64,000 nucleotides of DNA from Brevundimonas sp. M20 (GTDB lineage Bacteria > Pseudomonadota > Alphaproteobacteria > Caulobacterales > Caulobacteraceae). The stretch covers positions 496,001 to 560,000 of the forward strand of contig NZ_CP041243.1 in assembly GCF_006547065.1 (NCBI RefSeq), written 5' to 3'. Every line of letters starts with the position of its first letter. Positions within the stretch are counted from its first letter, which is position 1. Shown in pieces: positions 16,742-27,029 of the stretch. The position numbers were made by a program, and so were the translations under genes. Below the pieces are notes generated by a model. The model did no database searches and had not been told where the DNA came from. It worked only from the letters and a program-made list of their open reading frames with translations.

Positions 16742-17917
16742 ATGACGGACGTTGTCATCGTCTCGGCCGCCCGCACCCCGGTCGGCAGCTTTCTGGGCAC
16801 CCTGTCCAGCCTGAGCGCCGCGCAGTTGGGTTCGGTCGCCATCAAGGCCGCGCTGGAACGCGCGGGTGTCGCGCCCGAAGAGGTGGACGAGGTGGTGCTG
16901 GGCCATGTCCTGCAGGCGGCGAACGGACAGGGGCCTGGCCGCCAGGCGTCCATCGGCGCGGGGCTGCCGAAGGAGACCCCGGCCTGGACCCTGAACCAGA
17001 TCTGCGGCTCGGGCCTGCGCGCGGTGGCCGTGGGCGCCCAGCAGATCGCGACGGGCGACGCGAGGATCGTCGTCGCCGGCGGACAGGAGAGCATGAGCCA
17101 GGCGGTGCACGCCCAGCAGCTGCGCGGCGGCCAGAAGATGGGCGACGTCACCCTGATCGACACCATGATCAAGGACGGCCTGTGGGACGCCTTCAACGGC
17201 TATCACATGGGCCAGACGGCAGAGAACATCGCGGCGAAGTTCGACATCGCCCGCGAGGCGCAGGACCGGTTCGCCCTGGCCAGTCAGCACAAGGCCGAGG
17301 CGGCGCAGCTGGCGGGCCGTTTCGATGACGAGATTACTCCGGTGGTCATCGCCTCGAAGAAGGGCGACACGGTTGTCGAGAAGGATGAGTACATCCGCCA
17401 CGGCGCGACCCTCGAGGCGATGGAGAAACTGCGTCCGGCCTTCAACAAGGAGGGCAGCGTCACCGCCGCCAACGCCTCGGGCCTGAACGACGGCGCGGCG
17501 GCTCTGGTGCTGATGAGCGCGGACGAGGCGAAGGCACGGGGCCTGACCCCGCTGGCGCGCATCGCGTCGTCGGCCACGGCGGGCGTCGATCCGGCGGTGA
17601 TGGGCACGGGCCCGATCCCGGCGTCGAAAAAGGCGCTGGAGAAGGCCGGCTGGACCGTCGCCGATCTGGACCTGATCGAGTCCAACGAAGCCTTCGCCGC
17701 CCAGTCGCTGTGCGTGGTCAAGGAACTGGGCCTCGACCCGGACAAGGTGAACGTCAACGGCGGCGCCATCGCTATCGGTCACCCGATCGGCGCCTCGGGC
17801 GCGCGCATCCTGACGACCCTGCTGTTTGAAATGCAGCGCCGGGACGCGAAGAAGGGGCTGGCGACCCTGTGCATCGGCGGCGGCATGGGCGTCGCCATGT
17901 GCGTCGAGCGGGCCTAG
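16742..17917 (+). CDS. phaA: acetyl-CoA C-acetyltransferase (thiolase)
   Basis: A 391-aa biosynthetic/degradative thiolase condensing two acetyl-CoA to acetoacetyl-CoA. The three catalytic motifs are present: nucleophile Cys in [11 protein letters not shown] near 88-92, His in [17 protein letters not shown] near 347, and Cys in [11 protein letters not shown] near 377. Length is standard. Close to phaR, suggesting service to PHB metabolism, but phaB and phaC are not here, so atoB-type roles (acetoacetate from leucine) are equally possible. Confidence 0.94.
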   Translation: MTDVVIVSAARTPVGSFLGTLSSLSAAQLGSVAIKAALERAGVAPEEVDEVVLGHVLQAANGQGPGRQASIGAGLPKETPAWTLNQICGSGLRAVAVGAQQIATGDARIVVAGGQESMSQAVHAQQLRGGQKMGDVTLIDTMIKDGLWDAFNGYHMGQTAENIAAKFDIAREAQDRFALASQHKAEAAQLAGRFDDEITPVVIASKKGDTVVEKDEYIRHGATLEAMEKLRPAFNKEGSVTAANASGLNDGAAALVLMSADEAKARGLTPLARIASSATAGVDPAVMGTGPIPASKKALEKAGWTVADLDLIESNEAFAAQSLCVVKELGLDPDKVNVNGGAIAIGHPIGASGARILTTLLFEMQRRDAKKGLATLCIGGGMGVAMCVERA

Positions 17918-18014
17918 CGAAATCGGTCGTGCCGGATGTTGTCCGGTACGGCCCGGATTTCGCGTCTGTGTTCCGGGTTCAGAATGTCAAAGATCGGGTC
18001 CGGAGACGGACCCG
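17918..18014 (+). terminator. two hairpins after thiolase gene
   Basis: A first imperfect hairpin starts directly after the stop (CGAAATC 17918-17924 pairing with GATTTCG 17956-17962, with an inner GTGCCGGA/TCCGGTAC stem). A second, perfect 8-bp stem follows: CGGGTCCG-GAGA-CGGACCCG (17995-18014). Neither has a T tract, so they may be RNA 3'-end stabilisers or weak terminators. Confidence 0.5.
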
Positions 18015-18056
18015 GTCATTGAAGCACGCCCATGCGTCAAAAACGGACGTACCGGC

Positions 18057-18248
18057 TCAGCCGGGGTCGCGGGCGAAGACGTGCAGGGGCTCGCCGGCGC
18101 GGTGCAGCTCCACATGGCTGTAGTCGCGGGTGAGCAGCAGGCGGACGCGAGCCAGCTCGCGGGCTTCGCTCTCGTCGATGGCGTCGAGGGTCTCTTCAGT
18201 CGGGTCGCCGCCCGAGATGTAATGCAGGCGAAGGCTGAAGGCGGACAT
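18057..18248 (-). CDS. small hypothetical protein
   Basis: A 63-aa soluble protein starting MSAFSLRLHYISGGDPTEETLDAID. Acidic helix (DESEARELARVRLLL) then a strand-rich end (SHVELHRAGEPLHVFARD). A longer 79-aa frame is open upstream, but the ATG at 18248 fits the protein better. Resembles in size and plan the 76-aa gene at 34195 (short strand, acidic linker, Ala-rich helix, strand); true homology is unproven. Function unknown. Confidence 0.55.
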   Translation of the reverse strand: MSAFSLRLHYISGGDPTEETLDAIDESEARELARVRLLLTRDYSHVELHRAGEPLHVFARDPG

Positions 18249-18403
18249 GGCTTTATCCCGTGTCTGGATGGAGCGGGAGTGTTCGAACGGCCCCATTATT
18301 CAGGCGGGGCGGGCCAATGTCTCTCAGTCGCGACGCGCTCAGGGGTACACCCGGCTCGCGATGAACGGACTATGCCCGATTTGCTCCGGGAAAGCCAGTT
18401 AAA

Positions 18404-19210
18404 TCAACTGTGTACGCTACCGGACTGATCGATCCGATCCAGCGCCGACCAGCCGAAATCCAGCAGGGGTCTGGAGGACGCCGCGAAGCTCGCCAGCGTG
18501 GCCGGAAGGTCCGCAGAGGCGATTTCGGCGCCCGTGAGAGGGCGGGAGACGAGCCAGCGGGTGCGCTTCAGCGCCGGTTCCAGATCGGTCCCGGCCTGAT
18601 CCTCGAACCCCTTGGGCATGCGTTTGACCGGGGCGCCGGGATCGAGCGTCAGCCCGGCCTTGGCCAGGGCGGCCTCGACGGCGGCCCAGCGGGCGGGTTG
18701 GGCGACGATGAAGCGGCGGACCGCGTCGATGTGGGGCCGCTCGTCCAGATAGAAGCCGCAGGCGACAAAGGGACCGTTGCCGAAGGGCCCGTCGTCAGCG
18801 CCTTGCGCCTGCGCCGAGGGATGGGTGGACGGGTCCAGCGGGTCGATGCTGTCCGGATCGAAGCCGGGGCGCGAGCCGCCCTCGGGCTCGATGTGGATGT
18901 ACATCATGCCGGGGCTCATCTTCCGGCCGTCGCGGGTCAGGGTGCAGGAGACGTGGGTCTTGTAGGGCCGCTTGTCCTTCGCGAAGCGGGTGTCGCGGTG
19001 GATGCGGAAGACGCTGCGCTTCGGGTCGCCGGACAGGGGCAGGTCCAGCGCCGCGCAGGCGGTCGAGGTCTCGGCGATCAGGGCCGCCAGCGCGGGCTTG
19101 AGGCCGTCGTCATAGGCGGCGCGGTGGGCGGCGAACCAGTCGCGGTCGTTGTTGGCGGCCAGTCCGGTCAGGAAGGCCAGGTCGGCGGAGGCGAAGCCGG
19201 AAAAGGTCAT
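18404..19210 (-). CDS. DUF2461 (TIGR02453) family protein
   Basis: A 268-aa cytosolic protein of the DUF2461 family. Seen: the family start FSGFASADLAFLTGLAANNDRDWFAAHR, then FRIHRDTRFAKDKRPYKTHV near 68-87, and MMYIHIEPEGG near 101-111, all hallmarks of the family. About 25-30 residues longer than compact members because of a polar insert (PGFDPDSIDPLDPSTHPSAQ) after the IHIEPEGG strand. The biochemical role of the family is unknown. Confidence 0.85.
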   Translation of the reverse strand: MTFSGFASADLAFLTGLAANNDRDWFAAHRAAYDDGLKPALAALIAETSTACAALDLPLSGDPKRSVFRIHRDTRFAKDKRPYKTHVSCTLTRDGRKMSPGMMYIHIEPEGGSRPGFDPDSIDPLDPSTHPSAQAQGADDGPFGNGPFVACGFYLDERPHIDAVRRFIVAQPARWAAVEAALAKAGLTLDPGAPVKRMPKGFEDQAGTDLEPALKRTRWLVSRPLTGAEIASADLPATLASFAASSRPLLDFGWSALDRIDQSGSVHS

Positions 19211-19290
19211 GGCGTCAGCAATATCCGGGACGGCGTTGCGGGTGAAGCGGGGCTTCCCATATGCGCCTGAACCTGTTGCGGATGGCGAAG

Positions 19291-19962
19291 ATGACCAAAC
19301 CCCTGAAGATCGATTTCGTGTCGGACGTCGTCTGTCCGTGGTGCGTGGTGGGCCTGGGCGGCCTGGAGACCGCGCTGGACAAGCTGAAGTCCGAGGGCAT
19401 CGAGGCGGAGATCGCCTTCAAGCCGTTCGAGCTGAACCCGCAGATGGCGCCCGAGGGCGAGAACATCGTCGAGCACATCGGCCGCAAATACGGATCGACG
19501 CCGGAGCAATCGGCGCAGAACCGGGCCATGATCATCGAGCGGGCCGGGTCGGTGGGCTTTGACATGCGAATGACCGCCGACAGCCGGATCTGGAACACCT
19601 TCGACGCCCACCGCCTGCTGCACTGGGCCGGGGAGACGGCGCCGGACAAACAGGGGGCGCTGAAGAAGGCCCTGTTCCGCATCCACTTCACCGAGGGCCG
19701 CAACCTGACCGACGCGGGCGAGCTGACCGCGGCCGCGCAGGCCGTGGGCCTGAACCGCGCCGAGGCCGCCGAGGTGCTGGCGTCGGACCGCTATGTGCAG
19801 GCGGTGCGGTCCGAAGAAGCCCTGTGGCAGTCGCGCGGCATCAGCTCGGTCCCCGCCGTGGTGGTCGAGGGCAAATACCTGATCTCGGGCGGCCAGCCGC
19901 CGGAGGTGTTCGAACAGGCCCTGCGGAACATCGCGAAGGAAGAGGCGGCGGGGGCTTCCTGA
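19291..19962 (+). CDS. DsbA/FrnE-family thiol oxidoreductase
   Basis: A 223-aa (from ATG 19291) thioredoxin-fold protein of the FrnE/2-hydroxychromene-2-carboxylate isomerase group. Seen: N-terminal LKIDFVSDVVCPWCVVG with the CPWC redox motif, KPFELNPQM, a helical insert about 75-165, and the cis-Pro loop SVPAVVVEGKYLISGGQPP near 185-203. Cytosolic: no signal peptide. Earlier in-frame ATGs at 19261 and 19282 are possible starts; the chosen one gives the family's typical N-terminus. Probably a cytosolic disulfide isomerase or stress protein. Confidence 0.88.
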   Translation: MTKPLKIDFVSDVVCPWCVVGLGGLETALDKLKSEGIEAEIAFKPFELNPQMAPEGENIVEHIGRKYGSTPEQSAQNRAMIIERAGSVGFDMRMTADSRIWNTFDAHRLLHWAGETAPDKQGALKKALFRIHFTEGRNLTDAGELTAAAQAVGLNRAEAAEVLASDRYVQAVRSEEALWQSRGISSVPAVVVEGKYLISGGQPPEVFEQALRNIAKEEAAGAS

Positions 19963-19977
19963 TCTCCTGATTGCTTT

Positions 19978-20176
19978 CGTCATCCTCCAGCGCTCCGCAG
20001 GAGCGACCGGGGGACCCAGCGGCGCGCGAGAGCGCGACCCGAAGGGCGGCGCGTAGCAGCCAAGCTGCCGGGAGCGCTCGCGCCTGAACGTCAGACACGA
20101 GTCTTTCGCCGCCGTCGCGGCGCCGCTGGGTCCCGGATCGCGCGCCCGCTGCGCGAGCGCTTGTCCGGGATGACGA
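19978..20176. repeat. long imperfect inverted repeat
   Basis: Outer arms CGTCATCCTCC... and ...TCCGGGATGACG, inner arms GACCCAGCGGCGC... and ...GCGCCGCTGGGTCCCGGATCGCG, enclosing about 60 nt. This 'CGTCATCC / GACCCAGCGGCG' palindrome has the look of a dispersed intergenic repeat of alphaproteobacteria. It lies between two convergent genes. Confidence 0.7.
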
Positions 20177-20204
20177 TAGCTTTTGAGGACGTTCGGACAC
20201 CCCC

Positions 20205-20888
20205 TCACGGCGGCCCCATGAAGGGCGCGCCGCCCGGCAGACCGGGCAGGACCCCCGTGGACGGGGGAGACGCCGGAGACGATGAAAATACACCGTCTAT
20301 CCCGTCTATGTCGTCTATGCCGTCTATCGGATCGGCGATCACATCAGCCTCGCGGCGGCGGATGTCCGCCTCCATGATCCGGGTTTCTTCGCGCAGGCCC
20401 TTCATCAGGGCTTCGGTGGCGGCGCGGGCCTTTTCTTCGGCTCTGGCCTGTCGGGTTTTGGCCAGCCACTGGCGGCGCTCGATTTCCGCCGCCTCGGACT
20501 GGATGACGTTGTGCACGCGGCGCCAGCGCAGGGCCTCCATGGCGTTGCCGTGCAGGACGGCGCGCATCATCCGCTGGAAGGCGACGACCGACAGCTCGCC
20601 CAGCGGGATCTGCTCCAGATCGCCGTCGACGCTCTCCTCCAGCGCCAGCCCCTCGTCATCGCGGTCCAGCCCGTTGGGCGTGGTCCACGGCTGGTCCGTG
20701 CGCCGCCAGCCCTCCTCGGCCGCCCGCTTGCGCAAGGTGCTCAGGCCCACGCCGTGACGACGGCAACAGGCGGGCGCCGACCACCCGGCCAGATAGTCCG
20801 CCCGGACCTGCTCCCAGACCTCATCGGGGGCGGAGTGGAGGCCCGCGTCCGCGGGGACGGAAGGGGCGGTGGGGGATGTGTCGTTCAC
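20205..20888 (-). CDS. HTH protein resembling phage terminase small subunits
   Basis: A 227-aa protein from GTG 20888, which has GGAGG 6 nt upstream; a 235-aa ATG start at 20912 is the alternative. Residues about 20-60 (VWEQVRADYLAGWSAPACCRRHGVGLSTLRKRAAEEGW) look like the homeodomain-like HTH of terminase small subunits and similar phage proteins. The middle is a long Arg/Glu/Ala-rich helix, probably coiled coil. The tail has a four-fold I-D-(G/D) repeat encoded by a 9-bp tandem repeat, then a Pro-rich end. No large terminase or other phage gene adjoins it. A DNA-binding role is inferred. Confidence 0.65.
   Translation of the reverse strand: MNDTSPTAPSVPADAGLHSAPDEVWEQVRADYLAGWSAPACCRRHGVGLSTLRKRAAEEGWRRTDQPWTTPNGLDRDDEGLALEESVDGDLEQIPLGELSVVAFQRMMRAVLHGNAMEALRWRRVHNVIQSEAAEIERRQWLAKTRQARAEEKARAATEALMKGLREETRIMEADIRRREADVIADPIDGIDDIDGIDGVFSSSPASPPSTGVLPGLPGGAPFMGPP
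20293..20328. repeat. 9-bp tandem repeat inside the HTH gene
   Basis: Four units of (C/T)CGTCTAT(C/G). Read on the minus strand they encode an Ile-Asp-Gly/Asp repeat near the C-terminus of the HTH protein. Unit number could vary between strains without frameshift. Confidence 0.85.
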
Positions 20889-20956
20889 GGGAGCCTCCGG
20901 GTCTGGAGGCATTATGGAACGGCGGTACGTCGTTTTTGGACGTAGGGGGGAGGGGA

Positions 20957-21066
20957 GGGATTAGGGACTAGGGATTAGGGATTAGAAGGGCGAAAATTCG
21001 TGCTCCGGGAGCGGGCGCCGGCGCCTGCGGCAGCGACCTAATCCCTAATCCCTAGTCCCTAATCCC
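20957..21066. repeat. heptamer hairpin element, copy 2 (perfect arms)
   Basis: Left arm 20957-20984 is GGGATTA, GGGACTA, GGGATTA, GGGATTA. Right arm 21039-21066 is the exact reverse complement, including the variant second unit, so the 28-bp arms are perfectly mirrored around a 54-nt GC-rich core. The right end supplies the last codons and the TAG stop of the small minus-strand gene at 21059. Confidence 0.92.
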
Positions 21067-21280
21067 TTTCAATCCGCCCGATCCTCAACACCCCCACGCT
21101 CAGCTCATCGACGTGCAGCCGCCGCACGCGGGCCCCCTTCACCTTGAGTTGGCCGATCTTCAGCACCCCGATCGCCAGCATCCCGGCACCGACCGCCCCG
21201 ACCGACGCCGCCCCGGCGGCCGTGGCCCCGACAGCGGAAGCCTTGCGGGCGGTGGAACGGAGCGTGCGGGGCTGGGGCAT
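21059..21280 (-). CDS. small hypothetical protein with Gly/Ala-rich hydrophobic segment
   Basis: A 73-aa protein. A basic N-terminus (PRTLRSTARKAS) is followed by a Gly/Ala/Val-rich stretch (GATAAGAASVGAVGAGMLAIGVL, residues about 18-40) that could span or associate with the membrane, then repeated short strands (LKIGQLKVKGARVRRLHVDELSVGVLRIGRI). The alternating I-G-x-L-x-V pattern suggests a small beta structure. The final residues and stop lie in the heptamer hairpin. Function unknown. Confidence 0.5.
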   Translation of the reverse strand: MPQPRTLRSTARKASAVGATAAGAASVGAVGAGMLAIGVLKIGQLKVKGARVRRLHVDELSVGVLRIGRIERD

Positions 21281-21597
21281 AGGCCGGAGGATGCGCCGAT
21301 GGGGGCGGGGCGCAAGGGTTTCCTTCTCACCTTGCGTTAGAAGGTGGATCCCGGAGCGAGACAGATGAGGGGGATCCGCTCCGCACCCACCTCTCTGGCC
21401 CTCTTCCCACTCCTTTCTCTCTCAATGTCAGAAGAGAAGGAGGCGTGTTTGCGAACCGGGACGCCTCTGCCCTCGATACAGGAAGTGGTTGACGAAGGTG
21501 GCCGTCCCAAGGACTTCCACGCTGGCAGAAAAGAGCGCGAGACATGCGGTCGCTGCATGCGCCCGACTGCCAGCGATTGAGGATTTGGAGCTCGGGA
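21281..21597. other. intergenic stretch, no supported gene
   Basis: Holds an imperfect palindrome around 21343-21405 (GGATCCCGGAGCG ... GGGGATCCGCTCCG). Several short open frames exist on both strands but none has a good start context or family character. From about 21540 the base composition shifts toward the AT-richer segment that carries the next gene. Confidence 0.45.
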
Positions 21598-22779
21598 CTA
21601 AGACTTCGTGGCTAGACCGGGATTTCGTCGTCGTCTGGCCGGATTTGCCAGAGCAGATTCAGCAGATTCGGCGCTATCAACCGTCTTCTTAGTAATCATC
21701 ACGCCCGAAATCGCACTATCGCCCTTCTTGCTCGGCGGAGGGCGCCGCAACGTTGATAGGGTAACTGCTCGGTCCCACCCAATCCTTTCTAAGAAGGCGT
21801 CGAATGAAAAATCCTTCTCGATCCCATCCATAAACTGATCGATCCAGCGATAATATTGCCAACTTTTCCCTGAAAATAACGATCTAAGCTTGTATTTCAC
21901 AGAAACAGAAATGCTTGCTGAAAACGTTTTCGTTTCTATCTTGTTTCGACCCAAGTAAAGTGGTTCAAACAGGGTTGATGTGTTGGTGTTAAAGCCAGAG
22001 CATTTGGCGTTTATTGTAAGATCAAATCTGCTATTAGATAAAACTATTGATCCGTCTGAAATCTTTTTCACAACAGAGTTTATTGGAAGTGTCAGCTCAA
22101 ATCGCTCGTATATTTCGCCATTCTCGCCGTATGCTAGGACGACCTCTTCATCAGGATCGTCGGGTGCGGCTTGATTCATGAACGCGGGTCGGTCTTTCAT
22201 GAGTCTAGAGAACAATTCTAAGAATCTGTTTTCTAGCAATATTTGAGGAAGATCTTTTCGCCCCAGTTTGGTTATCAGCGGATCGTCTTCATTTCCACCC
22301 AGTTCGCGGCCGAGTTCATGGGAGAGATTTTTGAGGGCAAAATACTCAATAGACTCTTCGATGATCGCGTTAAATTCGCCTCTCGTGGTAACGAGGTGAC
22401 CTTTCTCAAGGGATTCTACCCAGAGTTTCTTTTGGGCCGGGTTTTCGCTAAACAAGCCGACAATGGAATCGTAACTTGCCTGTCCAAACTCGTACCGGTG
22501 CACACGAATAATGTCGTGGCTTTCTTGGTCGCATATTATAACGCCTTTAGCTTCAAAGCTTCGGTTTAGAGAAAGAAAGTGCCTTCTCACGACTAGAGAA
22601 ATGGCCAGTAATATAAGTATGGAGCCGCAGGCGAGCGTGATGGCGGAAGCTAAATTCCATTCTCCAAGTACTGGTGCTGTGGCCACTTCGACGCCGATGG
22701 ACAAGAGAGCTGCTACGATGAGCAATTCGAGAATGCCTGATTGCACTTCGATAAGTGTGCGTGTCCGTCCACGAGCCAT
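21598..22779 (-). CDS. orphan two-helix membrane protein in AT-rich patch
   Basis: A 393-aa protein from ATG 22779 (GGGGGGA about 7 nt upstream). Two N-terminal membrane helices (about 12-32 and 42-64) are followed by a roughly 310-residue soluble, presumably cytosolic part with no domain I recognise; landmarks are KNLSHELGRELGG near 150 and an Arg/Pro-rich tail with SAESAESAL. Base composition and codon use (TTA, ATA, AAT, AGA) are visibly unlike the surrounding genes, suggesting horizontal acquisition. A decayed thiC fragment lies just upstream. No partner gene is seen; function unknown. Confidence 0.75.
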   Translation of the reverse strand: MARGRTRTLIEVQSGILELLIVAALLSIGVEVATAPVLGEWNLASAITLACGSILILLAISLVVRRHFLSLNRSFEAKGVIICDQESHDIIRVHRYEFGQASYDSIVGLFSENPAQKKLWVESLEKGHLVTTRGEFNAIIEESIEYFALKNLSHELGRELGGNEDDPLITKLGRKDLPQILLENRFLELFSRLMKDRPAFMNQAAPDDPDEEVVLAYGENGEIYERFELTLPINSVVKKISDGSIVLSNSRFDLTINAKCSGFNTNTSTLFEPLYLGRNKIETKTFSASISVSVKYKLRSLFSGKSWQYYRWIDQFMDGIEKDFSFDAFLERIGWDRAVTLSTLRRPPPSKKGDSAISGVMITKKTVDSAESAESALANPARRRRNPGLATKS

Positions 22780-22904
22780 TGCGGTCCCCCCCAAATTCCC
22801 GATGCAACCGTAGCGGTATTCCGAAAGGCTTCCAAGGTTTAGGCGAGAACCAGCGATCCCAGCTGGACTCAGTCGGGCAGCTTTCTGGCGCGAGAGTTGG
22901 CCTC

Positions 22905-23069
<165 letters not shown>

Positions 23070-23155
23070 CTAGACCCTGGAGCCGGGCGCGTCCGGTTGG
23101 GGCGGGCTGGTGTGGCGTCGGGGCGAGCTCCGGCGGTGAGTGGAGGACCTCCCCG

Positions 23156-23614
23156 ATGATGAAGAGTGTGTTGGCCGCCGTTGCGCTGGCGGCGATGGTT
23201 CCGGCTGTGCCCGCGGTGGCGCAGGATGCGTCGCAGAGCCCGGTGTTCGGGGCGGTGACGCTGAGCGCCGGGTTTGATGATGATCCGCTGCAGCGGCGGT
23301 TCCGGGCGGGCGGGCCGAACAATGCGTCGCGGCTGCCGGGGGGCTGCTCGGGCTATGTCGGGACGGCGCCGGACTTTCGCGTGACCTATACGGCGGGGCG
23401 TGCGCCGCTGATTTTCCGCAGCGTGTCGCTGGCGGACACGACGCTGGTGATCAACGGGCCGGACGGGCGCTGGTACTGCGATGACGACAGCTTCGGCGAT
23501 CTGGACGCCGAGTACCGGTTCAACAGCCCGCAGAGCGGCGTCTATGACGTGTGGATCGGCACGGTCGCGCGCGGCGAGGCCGATGCGACCCTGGTGGTGA
23601 CCGAACGCCCCTGA
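23156..23614 (+). CDS. secreted single-domain protein (PPC-like)
   Basis: A 152-aa protein with a cleavable signal peptide (residues 1-22, ending AVPAVA). The mature part is one beta-rich domain: SVSLADTTLVINGPDGRWYCDDDSF near 93-116, then SPQSGVYDVWIGT near 128-140 and a final VVTERP. The same domain occurs twice in the protein at 53261. The DTTL(V)xxxPDGxWYCDDDS and GxYDxWxG motifs recall bacterial pre-peptidase C-terminal domains. Three Cys: two may pair near 64 and 113. GGAGGA precedes the ATG. Extracytoplasmic role unknown. Confidence 0.8.
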   Translation: MMKSVLAAVALAAMVPAVPAVAQDASQSPVFGAVTLSAGFDDDPLQRRFRAGGPNNASRLPGGCSGYVGTAPDFRVTYTAGRAPLIFRSVSLADTTLVINGPDGRWYCDDDSFGDLDAEYRFNSPQSGVYDVWIGTVARGEADATLVVTERP

Positions 23615-23644
23615 GTGTCAGGCCGAGGCTTCGGCTGAAGATCG

Positions 23645-23676
23645 AGGGCGTCCCCGGCGTGGTCCGGGGACGCCCT
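23645..23676. terminator. hairpin between convergent genes
   Basis: A 13-bp perfect stem AGGGCGTCCCCGG / CCGGGGACGCCCT with a 6-nt loop lies between the convergent secreted-protein gene and thiC. The T tract is weak (TTCAC). A likely two-way terminator. Confidence 0.7.
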
Positions 23677-23687
23677 TTCACTGTGGG

Positions 23688-25700
<2,013 letters not shown>

Positions 25701-25771
25701 TCAAAGCGTTTGAGGTCCGCCGACGTCGGGCGTGCGGGTCCTGTGGCGTGAGGCCGTGACCCGAAGCGTAC

Positions 25772-25868
25772 TCATCCCTTCGCCGGCATGACCCGGATCA
25801 GGTTCGACGGGTCAGAGGGCTACCTCAATCTCAGCGGCTCGAATGCCGCCCCCCGGAGAACGGAAGCA
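25772..25868 (-). promoter_or_regulatory. TPP riboswitch (THI box)
   Basis: Read on the minus strand the conserved TPP aptamer blocks are in order: GGGGGGCGGC, CTGAGAT, GACCCGTCGAACCTGATC, CGGGTCATGCCGGCGAAGGG. It ends about 80 nt before the thiC start. Thiamine pyrophosphate binding is expected to turn thiC off. Confidence 0.95.
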
Positions 25869-25901
25869 GCCTTACGCCTCCGGGGGGATCGGTTCAACGG
25901 A

Positions 25902-26450
25902 TCAGTTGCGGCTGGGGAAGATGCCGTAGACGGCGATGCAGTAGTTGTTGACGAGGAAGGGCTGGTCGATCCCGACGGGCTGGCTGCCCCCGGCGGGCGT
26001 CAGATCGTTCATGGCGTTCATCGTGCCGCCCGCGGGGGCGTAGATGTGAACCGTCACGGCGTCGCCCGCGGTGGGGTCGCTGCCGTTCGCGCCGCTGAGC
26101 CACTCGCCCGCGCCGGGGGCGGGCAGGGTGGCTGACTGGAAGCTGGCCATCATCATATGGGTGTGCATGGGCAGGTTCTGCGACGTCAGGGTGACCGTCT
26201 CGAAACCGCCGGTCTGGCCCATGCTGTAGCTGTGCCCGAAGTAGGTCGCCCCTTGGCCGAGAAGCGTGCGGCCGCGGGTGTCGGGGATGGCGAAGGTGGT
26301 GACGCCGTCGCCGCCGTAGGTGGTGCCGATGAGGGCGAAGAGCGCATCGTACTGGGCGATGGACAGGAGCCTGCCGTTGCAGATCATCCAGCCGCGTGGG
26401 GCGAAATCGAAGCCGAAAGGCTGGATCGAGCCGATGAAGACCTCACTCAT
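25902..26450 (-). CDS. phage tail collar / Mdp-type protein (second copy)
   Basis: A 182-aa tail-collar-domain protein (microcystin-dependent-protein family). Seen: IGSIQPFGFDFAPRGWMICNGRLLSI (residues about 6-31), YDALFALIGTTYGGDGVTTFAIPDTRGRTLLGQG near 34-67, and LPMHTHMM near 93-100. The C-terminal 50 residues (GSQPVGIDQPFLVNNYCIAVYGIFPSRN) match the upstream paralogue almost exactly in plan. The family is often encoded in tandem sets outside prophages and exported or assembled on fibres; its role is unclear. Confidence 0.88.
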   Translation of the reverse strand: MSEVFIGSIQPFGFDFAPRGWMICNGRLLSIAQYDALFALIGTTYGGDGVTTFAIPDTRGRTLLGQGATYFGHSYSMGQTGGFETVTLTSQNLPMHTHMMMASFQSATLPAPGAGEWLSGANGSDPTAGDAVTVHIYAPAGGTMNAMNDLTPAGGSQPVGIDQPFLVNNYCIAVYGIFPSRN

Positions 26451-26480
26451 GAGGGATTCTCCCTGAAAAGATGAATGAAG

Positions 26481-27029
26481 TCAGTTGCGCGACGGGAAGA
26501 TGCCCGTGGTCGCGATGCAGTAGTTCACCACCAGGAAGGGCTGCATGATGTTGAACGGCTGCGATCCGCCCGCGATGCCGATCGCGTTGGGCGCCAGGGT
26601 CGTGCTGGCCGGGCCGGGGCCGTAGACATGGACATTGACGGCGTCGCCGCTGGTCGGATCCGAACCGTTGGCGGACGCCAGGACGACGGTGGAGCCGGGC
26701 TCGTTGGTGGTGGCGGCGTTGGTCGTACCCATCAGGCCGTGGGTGTGCTGGGGCATCTGGGTCTGGATCAGGGTGGTGGTCTCCACCCCGGCCATCTCGC
26801 CCATGGAATAGGTCGTGCCGGTAGTGCTGGGGCCCTGACCCAGGATGGTGCGGCCGTTCAGGTTGGGCAGGGCGAAGGTGTTCTGGCCATTGCCGCCGTA
26901 GGTCGTGCCCAACAGCGAGAACAGGGCGGTATTGCTGGCGATCGCCAGAATCTGGCCGCTGCAGAACATCCAGCCGCGCGGCGCCCACTGGAACGCGAAC
27001 GGCTGGATCGTGCCGATGTAGATATCCAT
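26481..27029 (-). CDS. phage tail collar / Mdp-type protein (first copy)
   Basis: A 182-aa paralogue of the next gene, same length. Seen: IGTIQPFAFQWAPRGWMFCSGQILAI, LFSLLGTTYGGNGQNTFALPNLNGRTILGQG and MPQHTHGLMG. The central 100-150 region (Thr/Asn/Gly-rich) is the most divergent and may be the exposed part; the ending FNIMQPFLVVNYCIATTGIFPSRN is conserved. First gene of a two-gene unit (30 nt spacing). No other phage genes nearby, so it is a domesticated collar-like protein rather than a prophage. Confidence 0.88.
   Translation of the reverse strand: MDIYIGTIQPFAFQWAPRGWMFCSGQILAIASNTALFSLLGTTYGGNGQNTFALPNLNGRTILGQGPSTTGTTYSMGEMAGVETTTLIQTQMPQHTHGLMGTTNAATTNEPGSTVVLASANGSDPTSGDAVNVHVYGPGPASTTLAPNAIGIAGGSQPFNIMQPFLVVNYCIATTGIFPSRN

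Noticed and set aside
17918..18056. tRNA or small RNA gene
   Set aside because: The two hairpins do not form a cloverleaf; no tRNA or rRNA features were found anywhere in the window.
21327..21558. 72-73-aa minus-strand frames in the gap before the AT-rich gene
   Set aside because: Ser/Arg/Pro-rich, no start context, sit over a palindromic intergenic repeat.
25902..27029. Prophage remnant (two tail-collar genes)
   Set aside because: No capsid, portal, integrase or lysis genes; this family commonly occurs in tandem outside phages.
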